A DNA stretch of 64,000 nt from Burkholderiales bacterium RIFCSPLOWO2_12_FULL_65_40 (GTDB taxonomy: Bacteria > Pseudomonadota > Gammaproteobacteria > Burkholderiales > Burkholderiaceae_C). Below, one piece after another: positions 16,430 through 24,259 of the stretch (its first letter is position 1; each line of letters opens with the position of its first letter). A model generated the notes under the pieces. That model did not search any database, was not told the origin of the DNA, and worked only from the letters and a program-made list of their open reading frames with translations. Made by a program: the position numbers and the translations under genes. Location of the stretch: NCBI GenBank assembly GCA_001770955.1, contig MESL01000035.1:99865-163864 (forward strand), written 5' to 3'.

Positions 16430-18604
16430 CTATTGTCCGCGCGCGCCGCGCCGCTCCAGCGTGAACGGCGGCAGGCCCTTGAGCAGGCGCTGGCCGTAGC
16501 TGGTGCGCGTCAGGCGCTTGTCGTAGCAATACACATGCGCCTGGTCTTCCTCGGTGCGGATGGCGCGGCCCGCCCATTGCGCCAGACGGATGGCGGTCGC
16601 CGGCACCACCAGCTCGCTGAACGGGTCGCGCCCCACGGCGCGCAGCCATTCGGCGCGGGTCTCGCCTACGGGGTCGTCCGGCGGGGCGAAGGGCAGCTTG
16701 GTGATGAACACCGACTCGCACAGCCGCCCGGGCAGGTCCAGCCCTTCGCCGAAGGACTGCATGCCGAAGATGATGGAGGGCTCGCCCGCTGCCACGCGCT
16801 CGCGGTGGCGTGCCAGCAGCTGCGTGCGCGGCAGCTGGTTCTGCACCAGCACCAGCGGCCGCATCACGGTGGCCAGCGCGTCCACTGCCTGGCGCATCTG
16901 CTCGCGCGACGTGAACAGCACCAGCGCGCCGTATTGCACGCGCGCCAGGTCGTTGAGCAGCGCATCGACCATTTCGGTGGTGAACTGCGCGGCGTTCTTC
17001 GGATCGGCGTGGGTTTCGGCGGCAATCAGGGTGCCCTGCGCGGCATAGTTGAAGGGGCTGGGCACTTCGAGTGTGGTGGCGGCCTCATCCCCGTGCAGGC
17101 CCGATTCACGCAAAAAGAAGTCGAACTGCCCGCAGCTCGTGAACGTGGCCGATGTCAGCACCGCGCCGCGCACGCTGCTCCACAGGTGGCTGCGCAGCGT
17201 GCTGCCCGGCAGGATGGGGCTGGCGTGCGCTTTCACCACGATGAAGTCGCCGTCCATCTCCAGCGTGAACCATTTGGCGTTGGGCACGAAGCCCGTGGCC
17301 TCGCCCTCGGGCGCCTCCTGCAGCAGCAGTTGCGCCGTGGCGTGCACCTCTTCGAGCCGGGGCGCCAGCGTGCCGATTTGTGCATACAGCTGCGACAGGC
17401 GGCGCGACTCGTCGGGCTTGTCGCGCATCTCGGCGCGTAGCGCCTTGGAAATGGCGCGCAGGCATTCCAGAAAGCCCGCCGCGTGGTGCGCGAGCTGGCC
17501 CAGGGGCTCGTGCAGCGCCTCGGGCAGAACGCCGCGCGGCACGCGCATGCGCGCCGGACCCCAGGCGCTGTTCTGGCCCTTGAGGGCCTCGCCGTACAGG
17601 TCCATCACCAGCCGGGCCAGGTCTTGCAGGTGCTGGCGCAACTGGCTGGCGTGGCGCGGAATGTCGGCCACCTCGGTCACCTCCACCAGCGTGCCGATGC
17701 GCAGCGCGCGGCTCGATAGCCGGTCGATCCAGCCCAGGCGGCTCAGGTCGGCGCTGCAGGCGAACTGGTCGAGCGCCGTGGCGGGCAGGTGGTGGGCCTC
17801 GTCGAGCACCAGCAGGCAGTTGTCCAGCTCGGGCAGCACGCGCGCGCCCAAGGACGACAGCAGCAGATCGTGGTTGGCCACGATCACCTGCGCACCCACC
17901 AGCGCCTTGCGCTGGTCGTAGTACACGCACTGGCCAAAGGCCGGGCAGTGCCGCCCGGTGCACGAGCTGCCTTCGGCCGCCACGGGGCTCCAGGCCTCGG
18001 GTTCGGGCGGGGTGTCGAGGCTGTCGCGGTCGCCGTCCCAGGCACCCTGTGCCAGGGTTTGCGCCATGCTGGCGTAGAACTGCATGCGCGCCTCGGTCTC
18101 CTGGTGCGAGCGCCTCGGGCGTGCGGCGGCGGCCTCTTCGGGGAACAGGTCGTCATCGTCCTCACCGTACGCCTCGCCGGTGCCTGCCAGGCGCTCGAGC
18201 TTGAGCTTGCACACATAGCGCCCGCGCCCCTTGGCCAGCACGAACTTGAAGGGCTGCTCCATCTGCGCCGCGAGCGCGGGCAAATCCTTGTTCACCAGCT
18301 GCTCCTGCAGCGCCACGGTGGCGGTGGAAATGAGCACGCGCGTGCCGCGCGCCAGCGCGATGGCAATGGCCGGTGCGCAATAGGCCAGCGACTTGCCCAC
18401 GCCCGTGCCCGCCTGGATGACGGCAATAGCGCGCGTGGGTTCGCCGTCTTCTTCATCGACCTTGCCCAGTTGCGCCTGGCTGAAGGTGCGCGCCACCTGC
18501 TCGGCCATGCCCCGCTGCCCCGCGCGGCTGCGGAAACCCTCGGTGGACCGCACCACCGCATCAAACGCCTGCAGGCCCGCCTGGGCCCATTCTGTGGAAG
18601 ACAT
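16430..18604 (-). CDS. dinG: DinG-family ATP-dependent DNA helicase
   Basis: 724-residue superfamily 2, XPD-like 5'-3' helicase that unwinds D-loops, R-loops and forked DNA. Walker A is QAGTGVGKS; the DEAH box is VLDEAHH. An Fe-S cluster is indicated by four Cys: GRYVCKL, then CTGRHC and FGQCVYY. Motif VI near the C-terminus reads QWAGRAIRTEEDQ, where relatives have Q..GR.IR, so the fold is complete. An insertion with an acidic stretch (GEDDDDLFPEE) lies between the first Cys and the rest. Transcribed alone or behind hom. Confidence 0.92.
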   Translation of the reverse strand: MSSTEWAQAGLQAFDAVVRSTEGFRSRAGQRGMAEQVARTFSQAQLGKVDEEDGEPTRAIAVIQAGTGVGKSLAYCAPAIAIALARGTRVLISTATVALQEQLVNKDLPALAAQMEQPFKFVLAKGRGRYVCKLKLERLAGTGEAYGEDDDDLFPEEAAAARPRRSHQETEARMQFYASMAQTLAQGAWDGDRDSLDTPPEPEAWSPVAAEGSSCTGRHCPAFGQCVYYDQRKALVGAQVIVANHDLLLSSLGARVLPELDNCLLVLDEAHHLPATALDQFACSADLSRLGWIDRLSSRALRIGTLVEVTEVADIPRHASQLRQHLQDLARLVMDLYGEALKGQNSAWGPARMRVPRGVLPEALHEPLGQLAHHAAGFLECLRAISKALRAEMRDKPDESRRLSQLYAQIGTLAPRLEEVHATAQLLLQEAPEGEATGFVPNAKWFTLEMDGDFIVVKAHASPILPGSTLRSHLWSSVRGAVLTSATFTSCGQFDFFLRESGLHGDEAATTLEVPSPFNYAAQGTLIAAETHADPKNAAQFTTEMVDALLNDLARVQYGALVLFTSREQMRQAVDALATVMRPLVLVQNQLPRTQLLARHRERVAAGEPSIIFGMQSFGEGLDLPGRLCESVFITKLPFAPPDDPVGETRAEWLRAVGRDPFSELVVPATAIRLAQWAGRAIRTEEDQAHVYCYDKRLTRTSYGQRLLKGLPPFTLERRGARGQ

Positions 18605-18644
18605 AGGGGCGGGAGTGTGGCATGGACGCGCAGGGCGGTCCTGG

Positions 18645-18712
18645 TATGGGTTTAATAACTATCAATTTGATAGCTAACGGCGCTTTATGGATAAGCGTTT
18701 TAGCCAAATTTA
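18645..18712. repeat. Comamonadaceae-type intergenic repeat, copy 5
   Basis: Shows the fullest form of the element: AACTATCAATTTGATAGCTA (a hairpin with ATCAA/TTGAT arms) followed by GGCGCTTTATGGATAAGCG and TTTTAGCCAAATTT. It lies upstream of dinG. Confidence 0.7.
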
Positions 18713-18727
18713 TCTTGAATATGCATG

Positions 18728-18895
18728 CCCATGGCATGCGGCAAAGTGCGCCAAAGTCCAGCGGGTCGTCGCGGCCCAGCTTGTGCCACAGCGGGTGCGC
18801 GCCCTCGCATGGGCGTGCCCCGGTGACGAGGCACAGCCCGGCGTCCAGCCCCTTGTAATGTTCGTCATACGTGGAGTGAGGCGCCCGGATCGGCC
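18728..18895 (-). other. Unassigned coding-like stretch downstream of hom
   Basis: Between the hom stop and repeat copy 5, the minus strand holds about 55 in-frame codons with strong GC3 and normal codon choice (motifs STYDEHYKGLDAG, LVTGARP, HPLWHKLGRDDPLDFG) but no start codon of its own. The frame opens inside the hom 3' end in a different frame. It could be the tail of a lost gene or a frameshifted remnant. I do not recognise the family. Confidence 0.35.
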
Positions 18896-18897
18896 TG

Positions 18898-20259
18898 TCA
18901 GCCCTCCAGCAGCTCCACGCGCCACTGCACGCAGGGGCCTGCCACCTCCGGCAGGGCCTGCAGCATATGCAGGGCGAGGTCGATAGCACCCTGGGGCGCT
19001 TCTCCGGTCAGCACCAGCACCTGATGCGCTTCGTCGGGGTGGTCTGCCATCCATTCCAGGCGCTCCACCGGCACGGCCTGGCGCGCCAGAAGTGCACCCA
19101 CCGCCACCATGTCCTGGCGCGAGTGCACGGGCACGCGCAGGTGGTGCCGCGTGCACACGGCCGCGTGCTGCAGCACCGGCAGGGGGTGCAGGGCATGGGC
19201 CTGGAAGCCCAGGTGCGGCACGCGCTGCGCTGCGTGCGTGCCATCGAGCCGGGCCACGTCCACCAGGTCGGCGATCACGGCCGAGGCCGTCTGCTCTGCG
19301 CCCGCTCCGGCGCCGTAGTACATCGTCACGCCCGATGCGTCGCCTTGCACCAGGATGCCGTTCATCGAGCCGTTCACCTGCGCCATCAGGTGGGTGGCGG
19401 GCAGCAGCGCGGGCTGCACGCGCAGCTCGATGCCGCCTTCGCGCCGCCGCGCCACGGCCAGCAGCTTGATGCGGTAGCCCAGCTGCTCGGCGCAGGCCAC
19501 GTCCAGCTGCCGCAGGGTGGTGATGCCTTGAACCTGCACATCGGCAAAGTTCACCGGCATGCCGAAGGCGTTGGCCGCCAGCAGCGCGAGCTTGTGCGCT
19601 GCGTCGATGCCTTCGATGTCGAAGGCCGGGTTGGCTTCGGCATAGCCCAGCGCCTGGGCTTGCGCCAGTGCCTGAGCAAAGTCCAGCCCCGCATCACGCA
19701 TCTGGCTCAGGATGAAGTTGGTGGTGCCGTTGATGATGCCCGCCACCCACTCGATGCGGTTGGCCGTGAGCCCCTCGCGCAGCGCCTTGATGATGGGGAT
19801 GCTCACCGCCACCGCGCCCTCGTAGGCCACGGCCACACCGTGCTGGCGCGCGGCGGCGAAAATTGCGCCGCCGTGCTCGGCCAGCAGCGCCTTGTTGGCC
19901 GTCACCACATGCTTGCCGGCGGCAATGGCGGCCAGCACCCAGCCGCGCGCCGGGCCGGTGCCACCGGCCACCTCGACCAGCACGTCCACTTCGGGGTGCG
20001 TGGCGACCTGCATCGGGTCGTCAATGAGGGCCACGTCAGGCCCCACCACGGTCCGGGCACGCGCGAGGTTGCGCGCTGCCACCACTACCACCTCAATGCC
20101 GCGCCCCGCGCGCGCGGCGATCAGGGCCTGGTTGCGCGCCAGCACGCGGAAGGTACCCGCGCCCACGGTGCCAATGCCGATCATGCCCACGCGCAGCGGG
20201 CGCAGGGCCACGGGGTGGCCGCCAAGGGAGTCAAAACGAGGATCAGGATCGCGGTACAT
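18898..20259 (-). CDS. hom: Homoserine dehydrogenase
   Basis: 453 residues; reduces aspartate semialdehyde to homoserine for Thr, Met and Ile synthesis. NAD(P)-binding GMIGIGTVGAGTF (~25-37), the catalytic region NGTTNFILSQM, and GYAEANPAFDIEGIDAAHKL are typical. A C-terminal ACT-type regulatory region follows (~360-453). The ATG at 20259 follows a terminator-like hairpin and a Thr/Ile-rich leader peptide, which points to control by threonine and isoleucine supply. No threonine synthase (thrC) follows, unlike many relatives. Confidence 0.94.
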   Translation of the reverse strand: MYRDPDPRFDSLGGHPVALRPLRVGMIGIGTVGAGTFRVLARNQALIAARAGRGIEVVVVAARNLARARTVVGPDVALIDDPMQVATHPEVDVLVEVAGGTGPARGWVLAAIAAGKHVVTANKALLAEHGGAIFAAARQHGVAVAYEGAVAVSIPIIKALREGLTANRIEWVAGIINGTTNFILSQMRDAGLDFAQALAQAQALGYAEANPAFDIEGIDAAHKLALLAANAFGMPVNFADVQVQGITTLRQLDVACAEQLGYRIKLLAVARRREGGIELRVQPALLPATHLMAQVNGSMNGILVQGDASGVTMYYGAGAGAEQTASAVIADLVDVARLDGTHAAQRVPHLGFQAHALHPLPVLQHAAVCTRHHLRVPVHSRQDMVAVGALLARQAVPVERLEWMADHPDEAHQVLVLTGEAPQGAIDLALHMLQALPEVAGPCVQWRVELLEG

Positions 20260-20267
20260 GGACTTCT

Positions 20268-20320
20268 CCGAACGAAAAAAGGCAAACCCGGCTGCCAAGG
20301 CTGGGTTTCGTTTCGTTCGG
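20268..20320 (-). terminator. Attenuator-type terminator before hom
   Basis: On the minus strand AAACCC...GGGTTT (20308 to 20284) forms a stem followed by GCC and six Ts, 10-20 bases before the hom start. A second outer inverted repeat (CCGAACGAAA at 20268-20277 with TTTCGTTCGG at 20311-20320) flanks it. Placed between leader peptide and structural gene, as in amino-acid attenuators. Confidence 0.75.
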
Positions 20321-20338
20321 GGAGAAGAGAGAAGACAC

Positions 20339-20383
20339 CAGGTGGCCGCCGGGACGGCCACCTGCGCGTGCTCAGGTGGCCGC
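20339..20383 (-). promoter_or_regulatory. Mutually exclusive leader stems of the hom attenuator
   Basis: Three related segments: GCGGCCACCTG (20383-20373, the end of the leader peptide), CAGGTGGCCGT (20364-20354) and GGCGGCCACCTG (20350-20339). Segment 2 can pair with either 1 or 3, so a ribosome stalled on the leader's Thr codons would favour 2:3. How this couples to the downstream terminator is inferred. Confidence 0.65.
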
Positions 20384-20503
20384 GGTGGTAATGGTGGTAA
20401 TGGTGGTAATCATTCGTGCCCCCATCGCCCGCGCGCTGGCGGGCAGCATCATGCAACCCATGGGGGCGGCAACGGATGCAGTGTGGAACGGGAGGTACGG
20501 CAT
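20372..20503 (-). CDS. Thr/Ile-rich leader peptide of hom
   Basis: 43 codons ending in MITTITTITTAAT and stop: three direct ATT-ACC-ACC units, giving 7 Thr and 3 Ile in the last 13 residues. This resembles the E. coli thr leader (ITT-type run) in composition, placement and downstream terminator. The ATG at 20503 has a weak GGAC site; internal ATGs (for example the one just before the run) are possible alternative starts. It begins 23 bp after the mazG-like stop, so its promoter lies within or before that gene. Confidence 0.75.
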   Translation of the reverse strand: MPYLPFHTASVAAPMGCMMLPASARAMGARMITTITTITTAAT

Positions 20504-20526
20504 GAAGCGTCCAGTGTAGCGCAGGC

Positions 20527-20883
20527 TCACAGCGCGTCGATCTTGTGGTTGTGGCCCACCGGGTACTTCTGCGCGTTGAGGGCCATCTTGGTGCGTGCCG
20601 CGTCCATCAGGTCGATGCCGAGCACCGTGGAGAGCTGCACCAGGTACAGCAGCACGTCGGCCATCTCGTGGGCCACGGCCTGCTTCTGTTCGGGCGTGAG
20701 CTGGCGGCTCTGGTCTCCGGTGAGCCACTGGAAATGCTCGAGCAGCTCGCCGGCCTCGACGATCAGCGCCGAGGCCAGGTTCTTGGGCGAATGGAACGGG
20801 CCCCAGTCGCGTGCATCGGCGAACTGCTGCAACTGGCGGGCCAGGGCCTGCAAGGCGGTATCGGGTTCGGGGGTGGAGGTCAT
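20527..20883 (-). CDS. MazG-like nucleotide pyrophosphohydrolase
   Basis: 118 residues, all-helical MazG/dCTPase-type fold that hydrolyses (d)NTPs to monophosphates. The metal-binding motif is visible as EAGELLEHFQW and, about 35 residues later, EMADVLLYLVQL. It resembles the short RS21-C6-like clade rather than full-length MazG. The start overlaps the lysR-like stop by 4 bp (ATGA), so the two are coupled. The hom leader follows 23 bp later. Confidence 0.85.
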   Translation of the reverse strand: MTSTPEPDTALQALARQLQQFADARDWGPFHSPKNLASALIVEAGELLEHFQWLTGDQSRQLTPEQKQAVAHEMADVLLYLVQLSTVLGIDLMDAARTKMALNAQKYPVGHNHKIDAL

Positions 20884-21818
20884 GGGGGCGACTGTAGCGG
20901 GGGGCGATCGCCCGGCGCAACGCCAGCGCCGTTGCTCGCCTCGGCGAGCAGGTGCTCGCGGAAGACCTGCGCAATCGGCGATAGCTGCTTGGCACGCGGG
21001 TGCACCACATGCCACTGCGACGGGATGGGCATGCCCTGTACCGGCAGTACGCACAGGTCGGTCTCCAGCTCGCTGCTGCGCAGGGCATGCTTCGAGAGCA
21101 CGGCGATGCCCAAGCGGCCCGCCACGGCCTCCTTGATGGCCTCGTTGCTACCCAGCTCCAGCCGGGTCGGGGCCTCGAAACCCTGGGCTGCAAAGAACCG
21201 GTCGGTGGCCAGCCGCGTGCCCGATCCGCGCTCGCGCAGCACAAAGCGCTCGTTGCGCAGGTCCGCCAGCGCAATGCGGCGGCGCTTGGCCAGCGGGTGG
21301 CCCTGCCAGGCGATGAGCACCAGCGGGTTGGACAGAAAAACGTGGTCTTCCAGGTCCATGTCGGGCGGGGGCAAAGACATCACGTACAGATCGTCCATGT
21401 TGTCGCGCAGACGCTGTACCACGCCATCGCGGTTGAGCACTTCGAGCGCGATCTCGATGTCCGGGTAGCGCGCGCAAAAACGGCCCAGCAAGCGCGGCAC
21501 GAAATACTTGGCTGTGCTGACCACGGCCACCCGCAGGCGCCCGCGCGTCAGGCCGTGCATGGCGTTGATGCGCTGCCCGAAGGCTTCCCAGGTATCCACG
21601 ATGCCGCGCGCCGTGGCGGCCAGTTCGCGCCCGGCATCGGTAAGGTGCACGCGGCGCCCGATCACCTCGTACAGCGGCAGGCCCACGGCCTCGGTCACTT
21701 CGCGCAGCTGCATCGACGCCGTGGGCTGCGTCACATGCATGGCGCGTGCTGCGCCGCTGACGCTGCCCGTCTCGGCCAGCGCCAGAAACAGTCGCAGCTG
21801 TCGGAAGGTGATGTTCAT
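20880..21818 (-). CDS. LysR family transcriptional regulator (CbbR-like)
   Basis: 312 residues with an N-terminal winged helix-turn-helix (FRQLRLFLALAETGSVSGAARAMHVTQPTASMQL) and a C-terminal periplasmic-binding-like effector domain. The sequence style is that of CbbR/CysB-type regulators. It is divergent from the SbtA-type transporter gene, the usual layout for a LysR activator and its target, so it probably controls that gene according to carbon or energy status (inference). A palindrome sits on its own start codon. Confidence 0.9.
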   Translation of the reverse strand: MNITFRQLRLFLALAETGSVSGAARAMHVTQPTASMQLREVTEAVGLPLYEVIGRRVHLTDAGRELAATARGIVDTWEAFGQRINAMHGLTRGRLRVAVVSTAKYFVPRLLGRFCARYPDIEIALEVLNRDGVVQRLRDNMDDLYVMSLPPPDMDLEDHVFLSNPLVLIAWQGHPLAKRRRIALADLRNERFVLRERGSGTRLATDRFFAAQGFEAPTRLELGSNEAIKEAVAGRLGIAVLSKHALRSSELETDLCVLPVQGMPIPSQWHVVHPRAKQLSPIAQVFREHLLAEASNGAGVAPGDRPPLQSPP

Positions 21819-21844
21819 AGATAAATATCTATAGTTATCTAACT
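21817..21844. promoter_or_regulatory. Likely LysR operator in the divergent lysR/sbtA region
   Basis: ATAGATA-AA-TATCTAT (21817-21832, 7-bp arms), overlapping the lysR start codon, followed directly by AGTTA-TC-TAACT (21833-21844). Two adjacent dyads in an A/T-rich strip of otherwise GC-rich DNA suggest the autoregulatory binding site. Confidence 0.6.
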
Positions 21845-21908
21845 GATTATCGATTTTATTTTATTCATTTGGGCGCCTACATTCGCGGCACAACGATCCC
21901 TTCGTGCC

Positions 21909-22916
21909 ATGCAAACCCTCACTGATCCTGCCATCCTGTTCTTCGTGTTCGGCGTCTTTGCCGGGCTGGTCAAATCCAATCTGGAAATTCCGGCGCCCAT
22001 CGCGCGCTTTCTGTCGCTGTACCTGCTGATGGCGCTGGGCCTCAAAGGCGGGTTTGCGCTGGCGCAGTCGGGGCTGACGGTGCAGGTGGCCACCGGGCTG
22101 GGGCTGGCGATCGGGCTGGCGGTGGCTGTGCCCATCGTTGGCTATCTGCTGCTGAGCCGCTTCATCCCGCGCTTTGACGCGGCGGCCGTGGCCGCCACCT
22201 ACGGCTCGGTCAGCGCCGTCACCTTCATCACCGCCACCGCCCATCTGGACAATCAGGGCATTGCCTACGGCGGCCACATGGCCGCTGCCATGGCCCTGAT
22301 GGAATCGCCTGCCATCATTCTGGCGGTGCTGATGGCCAACGCGCTGCGCCGCAGCCAGGCCGCCCCCGTGCGGGTGGGGCCAGCGGGCGCCGCCTTGCTG
22401 GCCCTGCACGGGGGTGGTCAGGGGTTCTCTCTGCCCAAAGTGCTGCACGAGTCGTTCACCGATGGTGCCCAGCTCCTGCTGCTGGGCGCCATGGCCGTGG
22501 GGCTGCTCACGGGCGAAGCCGGCCAGCAGGCTATGCAACCCTTTTCCGGCGACCTGTTCAAGGGCATGCTGGCCTTTTTCCTGCTCGACATGGGCCTGAG
22601 CGCCGCGCGCAACCTGCCCGGCCTGCGCAGCCAGCCCCCGTTGCTCATCGCCTACGGCCTGCTGGCGCCGCCCGTGCACGCGGGCGCGGCACTGCTGCTG
22701 GCAGCCGGGGTGGGTCTGCCCCTGGGCGACACCGTGCTGCTGATGGTGCTGGCCGCCAGTGCCTCGTATATCGCTGTGCCTGCCGTGGTGCGCTACGCCA
22801 TCCCCGAAGCCAACCCTTCGCTCTACGTGGGCCTCTCGCTCGGGCTGACGTTTCCGCTCAACATCCTGCTGGGCATCAGTGGCTATACCCAGGTGGCGGT
22901 GTGGGCCGCGGGCTGA
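21909..22916 (+). CDS. sbtA: SbtA-type sodium-dependent bicarbonate transporter
   Basis: 335-residue inner-membrane protein with about ten hydrophobic helices, of the SbtA (DUF897) family first known from cyanobacterial carbon concentration. Family features are the N-terminal DPAILFFVFGVFAGLVKSNLEIP, the repeated YGSVSAVTFITA and ASASYIAVPAVVRYA segments of the two inverted halves, and SLYVGLSLGLTFPLNILLGI. No SbtB (PII-like) partner is adjacent; control is probably through the divergent LysR protein. Supply of bicarbonate for anaplerotic carboxylation is plausible; no Rubisco genes are in view. Confidence 0.88.
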   Translation: MQTLTDPAILFFVFGVFAGLVKSNLEIPAPIARFLSLYLLMALGLKGGFALAQSGLTVQVATGLGLAIGLAVAVPIVGYLLLSRFIPRFDAAAVAATYGSVSAVTFITATAHLDNQGIAYGGHMAAAMALMESPAIILAVLMANALRRSQAAPVRVGPAGAALLALHGGGQGFSLPKVLHESFTDGAQLLLLGAMAVGLLTGEAGQQAMQPFSGDLFKGMLAFFLLDMGLSAARNLPGLRSQPPLLIAYGLLAPPVHAGAALLLAAGVGLPLGDTVLLMVLAASASYIAVPAVVRYAIPEANPSLYVGLSLGLTFPLNILLGISGYTQVAVWAAG

Positions 22917-23372
22917 CGCCGAGCACCCGAGGGGCGTCGTGGCCGCTGGTGGTGCGAAGTCGAAGGTGGGTGGTAGTGCGCCGCCTACACATCGGCTGGC
23001 GCCTGTAACGCATGGTCTAGACGTGCATTGAGCCTCGGTGGCGTCCTGGGACGGCCACCGACTCTGCGCCATGTCAGTCCCGCCAATGGCTTTCCGGTGC
23101 TGCATGCGCATCGTCCCGGAAGCCCCACGCTGCGTCGCACGCTGTCGCAGGAAATCCCTCTTTGGCAGCACTCGCACAGCCGCGTAGCAGGGTTTCTGGC
23201 GCCTGGGCCGCATCTTGTACACGACCCGAAAACACCCTTGTGCAAGGGTCTACTCCATTTGGACTAGTTACGGCAAAAGACCAGTTTTTTTCTTGACTTC
23301 AATTAACGTTTGTATAGATTTGCAACGTTTTGTGATCTTTGTGCGCGCCATTTTTCAATGTTTGAGGGACCC
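22917..23372. other. Gene-free interval before the pilus island
   Basis: About 455 bp without a convincing gene; the short open frames have no family resemblance. It contains a 14-bp palindrome CCCTTG-TG-CAAGGG at 23235-23248 and an A/T-rich promoter region at its right end. The composition shifts from GC-rich to T-rich after about 23280. Confidence 0.6.
23293..23320 (+). promoter_or_regulatory. Putative promoter of the pilus island
   Basis: TTGACT (23293-23298) and TAGATT (23315-23320) with 16 bp between, in A/T-rich DNA 50 bp upstream of the first prepilin start and just downstream of the CCCTTG palindrome. Sigma-70-like; no sigma-54 signature was seen. Confidence 0.45.
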
Positions 23373-24236
23373 ATGCGATCAATTTTTTCCATCCAGCCGA
23401 CTCGGCGTGAGCGCAGTTGCGCCGGGTGCCGCGGCGCTCAAGGGGGTTTCACTTTGGTGGAACTGGCGGTGGTTCTTGCCGTCATCGGTCTCATCATCGG
23501 TGCGGTGGCCATCGGCAAGGATGTGCAGCGCAACGCCGAGTACGCCAAGATCAAGAACAAGTTCATCGACCAGTGGGAGCAGGCCTACAACCAGTACTAC
23601 CAGCGCACCGGCGTGGTGGTGGGGGACAGCCAGATTGCGCCGCGCATCATGGTCAACGGGGCGGCCTATGTGGCGACCGGAACGAATCCGGTTTCGGGCG
23701 GCGATATGGGTGCAACGATTGCGGCCGGCAACGAGCCGACACCAGTGTGCGCACACGCGCCGGAGAATGACGCTGCGGTACGTAGTTCGGCCACTGCGTT
23801 CGTGGCCAACACGAACGACCTGCGTCTGTATATGACACGCGCAGGTATTCGCATGCCGCCTGGTCGTGCCGAAGGGCAGGAAGACCTGTACGTTTACACC
23901 GACACCAACGGCTCGCCGCAGGAAATCCAGGTGTGCTTTCAGTGGAACCGCCCCGGCACTCCCGAAGGTGCCGGCAACGTGATGGTGATCGCCGGGCTGA
24001 CGCCCGACCTGGCGCGCATGCTCGACCAGATGATTGACGGCAAACCCGACGCCCAGGAGGGGCGCTTGCGTCTGCGAAACATCGTCAACGGAACGCCCAA
24101 TGGCCCGGGGGTGGAGTGGTCCGCCAACAACAGCTTTGGCCGTGGAGCGGCTGCTCCCACAGCCACGGGCGCGGGCCAGACGCGGGACGAAGAACAGGTG
24201 ATCACCCTGACCGCCATTTACAAAATGAACCAGTGA
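23373..24236 (+). CDS. Type IV prepilin-like protein 1 (head family A)
   Basis: 287-residue prepilin. A 25-residue basic leader ends in GG, then mature FTLVELAVVLAVIGLIIGAVAIG, with Glu at +5 and the hydrophobic assembly helix. The head domain has RAGIRMPPGRAEG, QVCFQWN and DQMIDGKPDAQEG, shared with the next two pilins and with the last pilin of the island. The paired Cys (TPVCAH and QVCF) may form a disulfide. The ATG at 23373 has a GAGGGA site. It is unusually large for a major pilin (usually ~150-200 residues). Which of the paralogues forms the shaft is unknown. Confidence 0.87.
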   Translation: MRSIFSIQPTRRERSCAGCRGAQGGFTLVELAVVLAVIGLIIGAVAIGKDVQRNAEYAKIKNKFIDQWEQAYNQYYQRTGVVVGDSQIAPRIMVNGAAYVATGTNPVSGGDMGATIAAGNEPTPVCAHAPENDAAVRSSATAFVANTNDLRLYMTRAGIRMPPGRAEGQEDLYVYTDTNGSPQEIQVCFQWNRPGTPEGAGNVMVIAGLTPDLARMLDQMIDGKPDAQEGRLRLRNIVNGTPNGPGVEWSANNSFGRGAAAPTATGAGQTRDEEQVITLTAIYKMNQ

Positions 24237-24259
24237 AGCAGGGCGAGGGAATCCACATC

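Noticed and set aside
18967..20391. 474-codon open frame antisense to hom
   Set aside because: Shadow of hom; rich in His/Gly/Arg and without domain features.
22985..23267. Short open frames before the pilus island, considered as an insertion sequence remnant
   Set aside because: No transposase motif or terminal repeats could be seen.
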